This document shows positions 1-6,806 of a stretch of 16,875 nucleotides of DNA, one piece after another (position 1 is the stretch's first letter; each line of letters begins with the position of its first letter). Both the position numbers and the translations under genes were made by a program. The stretch covers positions 1 through 16,875 of the forward strand of contig JBCCFD010000128.1 of NCBI GenBank assembly GCA_039029915.1, given 5' to 3'. The notes under the pieces are model-generated. The model worked only from the letters and a program-made list of their open reading frames with translations. It ran no database searches and was not told the DNA's origin. The DNA comes from QQUD01 sp039029915. GTDB lineage: Bacteria; Chloroflexota; Anaerolineae; Promineifilales; Promineifilaceae.

Positions 1-161
1 AAGGATCGCTGGTTGACGCCGTTTTTTGCACCATTCTGGCTAATGCCAACCAACCAATGAGTGCCAAGCAGATTGCTGAGCGCATTAAGCGCACGCCTGA
101 TGTTGTCTTGAAAACAATTGGTGGCCCCAAAATTTATCAAGGCATTCGCCCTGTTCAATAA
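1..161 (+). CDS. C-terminal end of an HTH-like protein (partial)
   Basis: An open frame enters from the left edge (codons begin at position 3) and stops at TAA 159-161, leaving about 52 residues. The visible part has a helix-turn-helix flavour: a hydrophobic helix (LVDAVFCTILANA), a 'PMSAKQIAERIKRTPDVV' segment typical of a winged-helix recognition region, and a short basic end, IYQGIRPVQ. The next gene starts 2 bp after the stop, so it is probably the first visible member of the same operon as the MoaD-like gene. I do not recognise the protein; DNA binding is an inference from the HTH-like pattern only. Confidence 0.6.
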   Translation, partial: GSLVDAVFCTILANANQPMSAKQIAERIKRTPDVVLKTIGGPKIYQGIRPVQ

Positions 162-163
162 GT

Positions 164-424
164 ATGGCGACTGTTGAAGTTAAGCTTTACGGTAATTTAC
201 GTAAATACCGTCCTAAGTCGGCGGGTGGTGCACCACATCACCCGTTTTCTGTTGAATTAGTCCCAATGGCCCAGACCGTGTCTGATTTGATGGTTGCTTT
301 AGATATCCCGAGCGGATTAACGGCCGTTATTTCCATCAACAAAGAGACCGCCACCCTAGAAACAGTTTTGGAACCCAACGCCAAAGTCAGCCTTTTCCCC
401 CCCACGGCTGGCGGCTCATCATAA
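164..424 (+). CDS. MoaD/ThiS-family ubiquitin-like sulfur-carrier protein
   Basis: This 86-residue protein has the size and pattern of MoaD/ThiS beta-grasp carriers: an N-terminal strand (VEVKLYGNLRKYRP), a 'TVSDLMVALDIP' helix, a central strand (AVISINKE) and the typical ending LFPPTAGG. Family members carry sulfur as a thiocarboxylate on the final glycine, for molybdopterin, thiazole or other sulfur-transfer pathways. Here the Gly-Gly is followed by two more residues (Ser-Ser), so the carrier would need trimming before activation, as is known for QbsE-type carriers with a JAMM peptidase. It starts 2 bp after the upstream stop, and mreC starts 3 bp after its own stop. No molybdopterin or thiamin genes are visible, so the pathway is unknown. 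AACGGCCGTT at 319-328 lies inside it. Confidence 0.8.
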   Translation: MATVEVKLYGNLRKYRPKSAGGAPHHPFSVELVPMAQTVSDLMVALDIPSGLTAVISINKETATLETVLEPNAKVSLFPPTAGGSS

Positions 425-427
425 TGT

Positions 428-1276
428 ATGAACGCCCCAACGCCCCAGCGGCTTCGCTGGATTATTATTGGCACATTGGTCGCCATTGCCATTTTCCTTT
501 CTATCCTCGACAGTAGTGGTAATCTCGATAGCTTCTTTGCTTTTGTGCGCAACCCAATGACCACGATTCTAAGTTGGACCTCAACCCAGGCCAACGACCT
601 GAATGATGCTGTCGACGGCCCCGCTAGCCTAGAAGAAGCCCGACTTGAAATTGAAGCCCTCCAAACGCGAATCGACGAACTCGAACTCGAGAATGAAACC
701 CTCCGCGAGGTGCAGGGAGACTATCAAATTTTGCTTGATCTGGTGAATCGCGCTCGTCAAACGCCAGAGATTAGCCGAATTACAGCATCAGTTATTGGAT
801 ATGACACCAGCCCGTCTGTCCGAAGCTTGATCATTGATCGCGGTACTGAAGATGGGATTGTGGTTGGGATGCCAGTAGAAAGTTCACGCGGTTTGGTAGG
901 TCGTGTCTTCCGCACCACGGCGAACGCGTCACAGGTGGCGCTGATTACGGATAATGCCAGCACAATACCTGTTCGCCTCGGTACCTCGCGGGCCACTGGG
1001 GTTCTAACAGGAGGGGGCATTGGTGGTGAAACGACAATTGATTGGATTGACCAGGGGTTCCAAATTGAGCGCGGTGAGATTGTGTTGACGTCTGGTTTAG
1101 GGGGGAATTTCCCAGCTGACATGATTATTGGGCGGGTTAGCGAAGTTGATCGAAACGATGCGGAGCTTTTCCAGCAGTCTGTTGTCCAACCCGCCGTTGA
1201 CTTTGATTCATTGGAACTGGTTTTTGTCATCACGGGCTTTCAGCCGGTTGATACCTCTATTTTTGAAAGCCCATAA
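428..1276 (+). CDS. mreC: Rod shape-determining protein MreC
   Basis: MreC is a bitopic membrane protein of the elongasome that links MreB/MreD to PBP2 and controls lateral peptidoglycan synthesis. The 282-residue product has a cytoplasmic start, one membrane helix at about residues 11-27, a coiled coil at about 67-105 (LEEARLEIEALQTRIDELEL...) and a beta-rich extracellular domain. That domain contains the family-typical 'RGLVGRV' and 'LTSGLGGNFPADMIIGRV' segments. The length is normal for MreC. The start at 428 lies 3 bp after the MoaD-like stop, and mreD begins 5 bp downstream, so the genes are probably cotranscribed. No mreB is visible; it could lie elsewhere. Confidence 0.95.
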   Translation: MNAPTPQRLRWIIIGTLVAIAIFLSILDSSGNLDSFFAFVRNPMTTILSWTSTQANDLNDAVDGPASLEEARLEIEALQTRIDELELENETLREVQGDYQILLDLVNRARQTPEISRITASVIGYDTSPSVRSLIIDRGTEDGIVVGMPVESSRGLVGRVFRTTANASQVALITDNASTIPVRLGTSRATGVLTGGGIGGETTIDWIDQGFQIERGEIVLTSGLGGNFPADMIIGRVSEVDRNDAELFQQSVVQPAVDFDSLELVFVITGFQPVDTSIFESP

Positions 1277-1281
1277 ACGTT

Positions 1282-1788
1282 ATGACGCGCTCTATCTACA
1301 TTGCAATTCCGCTGATGTTTTTATTAGCTATTTTGCAAACGGCCGTTTGGCCCCACTTCACGATTTTTGGAATGATACCAAGCTTGCCCCTGCTGTTTGC
1401 CCTCTGTTGGGCAGTCGTTCATCAGCCAGAAGACGGCATCATGTGGGGGTTTATTGCTGGGCTTTTGCTAGACTTATTTTCTATTAGCTATGTCGGCATT
1501 AGTTCTTTAACTTTTGTGATTTCTGTAACGGCCGTTGTCTTAATTGCCGACACAATTTCCGACACCGGCTACCTCACAATGCTGATCCTCACAGTCGTTG
1601 GCACACTCGTTTACATCCTCTCCTTTTCGATACTTTTGCGACTTTGGGGCTTATCCGATTCGTTTAATTTAATATTAACGCTCCTTCCACTTCTTCTACT
1701 TCATGCTATCTTAGTGCTCCCCATCTATTGGGGGTTACGTACCGTAAGGCGACTTTTTGTTAATGAAAGAGTCGCGACAACTAGTTAA
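1282..1788 (+). CDS. mreD: Rod shape-determining protein MreD
   Basis: MreD is the small polytopic membrane protein of the elongasome. The product has 168 residues and about six hydrophobic segments (near 6-21, 32-47, 52-68, 72-92, 97-118 and 130-152). It contains the family-typical motif 'PEDGIMWGFIAGLLLDLFS' in the first half. The gene follows mreC by 5 bp and precedes the PBP2 gene by 126 bp, the usual mreC-mreD-mrdA order. Two AACGGCCGTT palindromes (1338-1347 and 1527-1536) lie in it and both encode Thr-Ala-Val within membrane segments. Confidence 0.92.
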   Translation: MTRSIYIAIPLMFLLAILQTAVWPHFTIFGMIPSLPLLFALCWAVVHQPEDGIMWGFIAGLLLDLFSISYVGISSLTFVISVTAVVLIADTISDTGYLTMLILTVVGTLVYILSFSILLRLWGLSDSFNLILTLLPLLLLHAILVLPIYWGLRTVRRLFVNERVATTS

Positions 1789-1790
1789 GT

Positions 1791-1893
1791 GAAACGAAGT
1801 TCCTGCTTTGAAAAAACGACGGTGACAAACTTCGTTTCCCCGAGGTTCCGAAGCGTTTAGCTAGCAAGGTTCTCAATTTAGAAACTTCGGAAC
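1791..1893. promoter_or_regulatory. Two successive inverted repeats in the mreD-PBP2 gap
   Basis: The gap between mreD and the PBP2 gene holds two perfect inverted repeats. The first pairs GAAACGAAGTT (1791-1801) with AACTTCGTTTC (1828-1838). The second pairs GTTCCGAAG (1845-1853) with CTTCGGAAC (1885-1893). Neither is followed by a T-run, so they do not look like simple terminators. All four arms share the core CGAAG/CTTCG: CGAAGTT at 1795-1801 could also pair with AACTTCG at 1883-1889. Alternative, mutually exclusive folds are therefore possible in the mRNA. A regulatory role is an inference; the repeats themselves are directly visible. Confidence 0.6.
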
Positions 1894-1914
1894 ACTTAAG
1901 AACGTGGAGAAACT

Positions 1915-4353
1915 ATGTCTCGAATTGGCTGGGACCATATTGACGACCAAGCAGACCGGATCGATCCCCAAGGGGTGAACAGCCGTCTGCTCTTTTTTCG
2001 AGGAGCTATCGTTGTCATCTTAGGTTTATTGCTGTATCGAGTTTACTGGGTGCAACAAACGCGCGGGCAGGAGCTGCAATCGCTTGCTCAAGATAATCAG
2101 CTAGCTATTTTACGCACTACGGCCGATAGAGGCGTTGTTTTTGATCGAGATGGCGAACCACTAGCGGTCAATCTACCCAGCTTTAACGTCACGATCACGC
2201 CTGCCTTTTTGCCAAGCGATGAAAATGATCGCCAGGCTGTTTTTGAACGATTATCCTTATTATCAGGAGTGCCATTAACGAACACTTTAGAACAGCAGGG
2301 GCTTATTCAAACTGCTAATCCAGAGCTAGTGGATAGCTACAGTCGGCTGGCTGAGCTATACGGTGTGCCTGCTTCTGATACGCTAGACCAAGCGGGGATC
2401 GTGCCCCTACTACCTGACAGTATCATTCAAATCGTTGATGAAAATAGCTTTGCGCAATATTTGCCCGCTGTGATTACCTCTAATGTGCCCATCACGATGG
2501 CCTATCAGATTGAGCAAGAGAGCCTTTTCCTACCCGGGGTACGCGTCATACCTGAACCCCTACGCTTCTACCCGTCCGCTGAATACACCTCGCATATTTT
2601 AGGATTTATGGGGCCAATCCCGAATGAAAATTGGATCGATCAACTGGGATACCAGCGAGATGATCGTGTAGGCTGGTCTGGCTTAGAGTCATCAATGGAA
2701 ATTGAGCTGGCTGGAACAAAAGGTGAGCGGCAAATCGAGGTGGATTGGACGGGGCGTGAGGTGCGTCAAATTGGCTTGGAAAATTCACCGGTACCGGGTT
2801 TGAACATGCATTTAACGCTTGACCTTGACTTGCAAATGATTGCCACTCACGTTTTGCAGCAAGCCATGATTCTTCGAGAAGAGATTCCGGATCGTGATGA
2901 TATTACGGGCCAAAATGAGTTTATTGAGGCGCAGCAGGCGGCTATTGTTGCCATGAATCCACAAACGGGTGAGGTTTTAGCAATGGTTAGCGTGCCATCA
3001 TTTGACAATAATCGATTCCAAACAGAAGTGCCTGTTGATTACTACTTAGGATTAGCTCGTAATGTATATCGTCCGCTTGTTAATCAGGCGATTAGTAGTA
3101 CCTATCCGCCAGGGTCAACCTTTAAGATGGTGCCGGGGGCGGCGGCGTTACAAGAGGGTGTCATTTCGGCTGAACGTCTTCTCAATGCCCCAGGCGAAAT
3201 TGATATTCCAAACCGATTTTCCCCAAATGATCCGGGGCGTGCCCAAACCTTTGTCTGCTGGAATCGTGATGGGCATGGATTGATGAACATGCTCTTAGGC
3301 ATCGCCAACTCTTGTGATATTTACTTTTATAAGATTACCGGTGGATTTGACCAAGACGGTGAGTTTGTGGAAGGGTTAGGCGTGGATCGCGTTTCTCAGT
3401 ATGCAAACCAGTTTGGCTTTGGTCGTGTGCAGGGGATTGAATTGCCGTTGGAAGCGGCGGGTGACTTACCACCAAGCCGAGACTGGAAAGCACAAGTTTA
3501 TGGAGAACCTTGGTCAACGGGTGATGATTATAATTTGGGAATTGGACAGGGTTTCTTGACCGCGACGCCGATGCAGGTGGCTCAAATGATGGCGGTTGTT
3601 GCCAATCGTGGCTTTTTGTATCGCCCCTCAATTATTCACCACATGACGGATGAAGACGGCCGTATTGTGTTCACGAACGATGCTGGCCAAATCACCTCAC
3701 GAGCTTTCCAAAACCCTGATGGGTCAGTGACGGTGATTGATGCTGAAGGCAACGTGATTGACAATCCCGGTTTCCCTGTTGAATTTGATGCTGAAGGCAA
3801 CTACATTTTTCAACCTGAGGTGGTAACGGCCGTTGATATCGATCGTGAATACCTAGAGATCGTAGCAGATGGGGCTGAGCTTGTGAACGTATTCCGCAAC
3901 GAGGAAGAGTTCTTTACGGGCGCGACATGGGTCGATTGGCTTGAGCCATTTGGCATCGTCACCGCTGGAAAAACAGGGACGGCCGAATACTGCGACGACA
4001 TTGCCATCGATAAAGGGTGGTGCAGTTTTGATGACATCCTCCTGCGGCGCATTTTGCCTACCCATTCATGGTATGTCGGGTATGCACCGGCCGAAAACCC
4101 TGAAATTGTCGTTTCCGTCTTTATTTATAACGGTGGTGAAGGGTCTGCGTGGGCGACCCCAGTGGCTTGCCACGTCATGGCGGCTTATTTTGAAATAGCA
4201 CAATATTCTGAACCTATCGTTAATGAAGATGGAACGATTCAAACATCCTCTGAGTTTGCTTGCAGAACCCCATTTTTCCTGCCTACGGTCCCGCCAGAAC
4301 TCTTAACACGTGATGTCGGCGGACAGGTTCCTGATTATCCATATTTACCATAA
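1915..4353 (+). CDS. mrdA: Class B penicillin-binding protein, PBP2-type peptidoglycan transpeptidase
   Basis: PBP2 is the DD-transpeptidase that cross-links new peptidoglycan during lateral growth with RodA and MreCD. It has a short cytoplasmic tail, one membrane helix at about residues 25-45, a pedestal domain, and a transpeptidase domain with all three active-site motifs: S401-T-F-K404, S466-C-D468 (the form usual in PBP2) and K686-T-G688. At 812 residues it is longer than E. coli PBP2 (about 630). The extra length includes an apparent duplication in the pedestal (residues 112-131 and 144-163), an insert before KTG with a repeated D-A-E-G-N, and a cysteine-containing insert after KTGTAEY. 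SD GGAG (1906-1909) lies 5 nt before ATG. Position after mreCD supports PBP2 over the division enzyme FtsI. Confidence 0.93.
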   Translation: MSRIGWDHIDDQADRIDPQGVNSRLLFFRGAIVVILGLLLYRVYWVQQTRGQELQSLAQDNQLAILRTTADRGVVFDRDGEPLAVNLPSFNVTITPAFLPSDENDRQAVFERLSLLSGVPLTNTLEQQGLIQTANPELVDSYSRLAELYGVPASDTLDQAGIVPLLPDSIIQIVDENSFAQYLPAVITSNVPITMAYQIEQESLFLPGVRVIPEPLRFYPSAEYTSHILGFMGPIPNENWIDQLGYQRDDRVGWSGLESSMEIELAGTKGERQIEVDWTGREVRQIGLENSPVPGLNMHLTLDLDLQMIATHVLQQAMILREEIPDRDDITGQNEFIEAQQAAIVAMNPQTGEVLAMVSVPSFDNNRFQTEVPVDYYLGLARNVYRPLVNQAISSTYPPGSTFKMVPGAAALQEGVISAERLLNAPGEIDIPNRFSPNDPGRAQTFVCWNRDGHGLMNMLLGIANSCDIYFYKITGGFDQDGEFVEGLGVDRVSQYANQFGFGRVQGIELPLEAAGDLPPSRDWKAQVYGEPWSTGDDYNLGIGQGFLTATPMQVAQMMAVVANRGFLYRPSIIHHMTDEDGRIVFTNDAGQITSRAFQNPDGSVTVIDAEGNVIDNPGFPVEFDAEGNYIFQPEVVTAVDIDREYLEIVADGAELVNVFRNEEEFFTGATWVDWLEPFGIVTAGKTGTAEYCDDIAIDKGWCSFDDILLRRILPTHSWYVGYAPAENPEIVVSVFIYNGGEGSAWATPVACHVMAAYFEIAQYSEPIVNEDGTIQTSSEFACRTPFFLPTVPPELLTRDVGGQVPDYPYLP

Positions 4354-4391
4354 TGAATAGGCCGGCACGGTTTAATCATTCTTCTTACATG

Positions 4392-4400
4392 TGATATTAT
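4392..4400 (+). promoter_or_regulatory. Extended -10 promoter, predicted leaderless start
   Basis: TGATATTAT contains a -10 hexamer TATTAT at 4395-4400 (5 of 6 matches to TATAAT), preceded by the TGn extension. Exactly 6 nt separate it from the ATG at 4407, so transcription would begin at or next to the start codon. No Shine-Dalgarno sequence is present. The same spacing recurs at three other genes in this window. Confidence 0.55.
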
Positions 4401-4406
4401 TGAAAC

Positions 4407-5069
4407 ATGGCAACAATAATTTTAGTCCGTCACGGGGAAAACGACTGGGTAAGTAAACATCGACTAGCAGGCTGGATTGAGGGTGTCCATCTCAATGAAA
4501 ATGGCCACAAACAGGCTGAGGATGTTGCCCAGCGGTTAAAAGATATTGAAATTTCAACGATTTACAGTAGTCCCGTTACTCGCTGTATGGAAACGGCCGA
4601 TTACATTGCTAAAGTTCAAAACCTACCCATCCAAGAGCTACCCGAAGTTGGTGAGGTGCGCTATGGCAAATGGGAGGGCAAAAAAATTGCCAAACTGGCA
4701 AAAAAATCTTTGTGGCGCGTGGTGCAGTTCTTTCCCAGCCGCCTGCGCTTTCCAAATGGGGAAGCCTTACGCGAAGTTCAATTTCGAGCCATTCAAGCGT
4801 TAGAAGATCTTAGTGAAAAACATCAAAACGAGACAATTGTGGTTTGCTCCCATGCTGACCTGATTAAGTTGGTTTTGGCACACTATTTAGGGGTGCACAT
4901 GGACCTTTTTCAGCGGATTGTTATTTCGCCTGCCTCAGCAAGTGTGATTACCCTACCGGAAAATGGCATGATGAGAGTAATTCGCATGAACGATACGGGG
5001 TTAATGAAGACACCTAAAAAGCCAGCTCCAAAGAAAAAGAAATCCAAGAAGAAAGACAAAAAGAAGTGA
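4407..5069 (+). CDS. Histidine phosphatase (MSMEG_4193-like) with lysine-rich tail
   Basis: This 220-residue protein belongs to the histidine phosphatase/phosphoglycerate mutase-like superfamily. R8-H9-G10 carries the phospho-accepting His, R59 lies in 'SSPVTRC', E83 is the likely proton donor in 'GEVRYGKWEG', and H149 in 'VVCSHADLI' is the second catalytic His. The layout fits the MSMEG_4193 family, which is known to occur next to DUF3090 and SCO1664-type genes, as it does here. The substrate is unknown; annotation as a glycolytic mutase would not be justified. The last 20 residues contain 13 lysines, an unusual basic tail that may bind RNA, DNA or acidic membrane or protein partners. It has its own predicted leaderless promoter. 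Confidence 0.88.
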   Translation: MATIILVRHGENDWVSKHRLAGWIEGVHLNENGHKQAEDVAQRLKDIEISTIYSSPVTRCMETADYIAKVQNLPIQELPEVGEVRYGKWEGKKIAKLAKKSLWRVVQFFPSRLRFPNGEALREVQFRAIQALEDLSEKHQNETIVVCSHADLIKLVLAHYLGVHMDLFQRIVISPASASVITLPENGMMRVIRMNDTGLMKTPKKPAPKKKKSKKKDKKK

Positions 5070-5293
5070 ACTGTACGCCTTCAAAAAAGTCGAGCGGAAA
5101 AATAACACACCGTTTCAAAAATAAACAGCTTCGTATAAGTTTTTGTTCTCCTGAAACTGATTTTCATTTTGTGCTCAGGAATTCAAGATACTTTCTGAAA
5201 ATCACTGAAGGGATAGAAGGTCCTTTGTGGGAAAAATTATTACCGTAAGCAAAACAAAAAGCCGACCATTTTAAGATAAAAAGGAAGAGAATT

Positions 5294-5782
5294 ATGGCGC
5301 GCCAAATTGAAATTAACCCAGCGACACACATCACTGTAGGCGCTGTTGGAGAACCCGGACAACGCAGTTTTTACATTCAAGGGAGCCGAAGTACACAAAT
5401 TATTTCACTTCTAATTGAAAAAGAGCAAGCCAATGTATTGGCCGGTAGTCTTGAAACCTTACTTAAGGACTTAGCCGAAAAGCACCCTGCTTCGGCGCAA
5501 ACAGATGAAACGATCTGGTCGGATATGAGCTTGCGTCAACCTGTTGAATCCCTCTTTAGAGTTGGCAATATGGGGTTAGGCTATAACGAAGAGACCGACC
5601 AAATTGTTTTGGTAGCTTATGAGCTGGTTCCTGAAGAAGAAGAACCTAATGTGGTTAGCTACTGGATTACCCGTGAGCAAGCCAAGCTGCTTATTCCTCA
5701 TGCGCGCAATTCGGTTCGCTCAGGGAGATTTAGCAATCCTGGCTCTGAAGTATCACCAAAGATGAATGGTCACGTTCATTAA
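5294..5782 (+). CDS. DUF3090 family protein
   Basis: The 162-residue product matches the DUF3090 pattern: an N-terminal 'ARQIEINPATHITVGAVGEPGQRSF' type strand region (positions 2-26), a 'FYIQGSRSTQIISLLIEKEQ' segment, an acidic middle ('YELVPEEEEP') and a conserved 'WITREQAKLLIPHARNSVRSGR' region near 127-148. The function of the family is unknown. It sits between the histidine phosphatase and the SCO1664-like gene, an arrangement known in Actinobacteria and Chloroflexota, so the three products probably act together. SD AAGGA (5281-5285) lies 8 nt before ATG. The 224-bp gap upstream leaves room for a separate promoter. Confidence 0.88.
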   Translation: MARQIEINPATHITVGAVGEPGQRSFYIQGSRSTQIISLLIEKEQANVLAGSLETLLKDLAEKHPASAQTDETIWSDMSLRQPVESLFRVGNMGLGYNEETDQIVLVAYELVPEEEEPNVVSYWITREQAKLLIPHARNSVRSGRFSNPGSEVSPKMNGHVH

Positions 5783-5838
5783 TGAATGTGAAAACCAAAA
5801 AATCTTGAAAACGAAACAATAGACAACATCCAAATTTT

Positions 5839-6591
5839 ATGATGATGGATAAAGCTGAGCTTTTAAACGTATTACAAACTGGAGAGATTGATGTTGAAGG
5901 GCTCATGCCGTGGAGTTCTAATTACACGTTTTTAATTCGTGTTTGTACGGCTCAGCATGAAATTTCGGCCGTGTATAAGCCTCGTCGCGGTGAACGGCCG
6001 TTGTGGGATTTCCCAACTGGCACGCTTTGCAATCGTGAACGAACTGCCTTTTTAGTCAGTGATGCGCTTAAATGGGATCTTATTCCACCAACCGTGCTAA
6101 GGAACGGCCCCAATGGGGTAGGTTCTGTCCAACTTTTCATAGAACAGCACAACCCTGATCGCCATTACTTTACAATTGAAGGAGCCCCCCAATTTCGGGA
6201 AATGCTTCAAAGGCTCACCCTATTTGATATCATCATTAATAATGCCGATCGTAAAGCCGGTCATGTCCTCGTTGAAGAAATTCACATGGACAACCCCGAT
6301 GCAGAGCGCCTGTGGGCTATCGATCACGGCATTGCTTTTCACTCACAGTTCAAATTGCGTTCGGTTATTTGGGAGTTTGCCGGTCAACCAATACCAAAAG
6401 CACTATTGTCAGACATGACACAGTTCCAAAATAATCTAGCAACAAATAAAGATAATTTCAGGCAAACTTTGTCTGAGTTGATTAACAAAGAAGAGCTACA
6501 AGCCTTACAAAAGCGACTTTCAAACCTGATTAATGATGGTACATTCCGGCAACCAGGGCCGGGTCGCCATTACCCTTGGCCACCTGTTTAA
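5839..6591 (+). CDS. SCO1664-type, PI3/PI4-kinase-like protein
   Basis: This 250-residue protein fits the SCO1664 family, which is distantly related to phosphatidylinositol 3/4-kinases and HipA-like kinases. Visible kinase-like elements are K47 in 'SAVYKPRRGERP' (candidate nucleotide-binding Lys), the charged helix around E67 ('NRERTAFLVSDAL'), a catalytic-loop-like stretch D130-...-N134-N135-A-D137-R138-K, and a metal-site-like D162-H-G ('WAIDHGIAFH'). Real kinase activity and its substrate are unproven. The first three codons are all ATG, so the exact start is uncertain by up to two residues; no clear SD is seen. The partners upstream are DUF3090 and the histidine phosphatase. AACGGCCGTT at 5993-6002 encodes part of E-R-P-L. 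Confidence 0.85.
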   Translation: MMMDKAELLNVLQTGEIDVEGLMPWSSNYTFLIRVCTAQHEISAVYKPRRGERPLWDFPTGTLCNRERTAFLVSDALKWDLIPPTVLRNGPNGVGSVQLFIEQHNPDRHYFTIEGAPQFREMLQRLTLFDIIINNADRKAGHVLVEEIHMDNPDAERLWAIDHGIAFHSQFKLRSVIWEFAGQPIPKALLSDMTQFQNNLATNKDNFRQTLSELINKEELQALQKRLSNLINDGTFRQPGPGRHYPWPPV

Positions 6592-6648
6592 AAACATGCT
6601 TTTGAGCCAATGTTCTGATACATCAAACCTTTAAGATGAGCGCATAAG

Positions 6649-6679
6649 ACCTGTTTTACAGGTTAAAAAACGTGTTTTT
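6649..6679 (+). terminator. Possible weak terminator hairpins after the SCO1664-like gene
   Basis: ACCTGT (6649-6654) and ACAGGT (6658-6663) form a perfect 6-bp stem with a TTT loop. It is followed by an AT-only stem, AAAAAC (6666-6671) with GTTTTT (6674-6679). The stems are short and AT-rich, so termination is plausible but not compelling. Confidence 0.35.
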
Positions 6680-6734
6680 CAAAATACGATGGTTTTCCAG
6701 ACACTTATCTTATGTTATTATGTCTACATTCTAG

Positions 6735-6761
6735 TTGAATGTTTAAGTAAATCACATTCAA
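6735..6761. promoter_or_regulatory. 8-bp spaced dyad upstream of the receiver-ParA gene
   Basis: TTGAATGT (6735-6742) and ACATTCAA (6754-6761) are perfect inverted repeats separated by 11 bp, about 45 bp before the preferred ATG at 6807. This is the geometry of an operator for a dimeric regulator. TTGAAT in the left arm could also serve as a -35 box, but no good -10 is seen at 17 bp. The binding protein is unknown. Confidence 0.35.
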
Positions 6762-6806
6762 TATGGCAATTCCAACTTACATAGTGTGATTTATACGGTA
6801 CTCAAA

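Noticed and set aside
757..1233. 158-codon frame antisense to mreC
   Set aside because: It is a shadow of mreC, with a low-complexity Pro/Ser/Arg composition and no RBS.
4407..5069. Annotation as a glycolytic phosphoglycerate mutase paired with pgk
   Set aside because: The gene belongs by layout and neighbours to the MSMEG_4193-type phosphatases and lies more than 10 kb from pgk; glycolytic function is not supported.
5066..5248. GTG-started 60-codon frame after the phosphatase
   Set aside because: It overlaps the phosphatase stop (GTGA), has no family pattern, and its composition looks like AT-rich intergenic DNA. It also crosses an AT-rich 9-bp dyad (TGATTTTCA 5158-5166 with TGAAAATCA 5196-5204) that I could not interpret.
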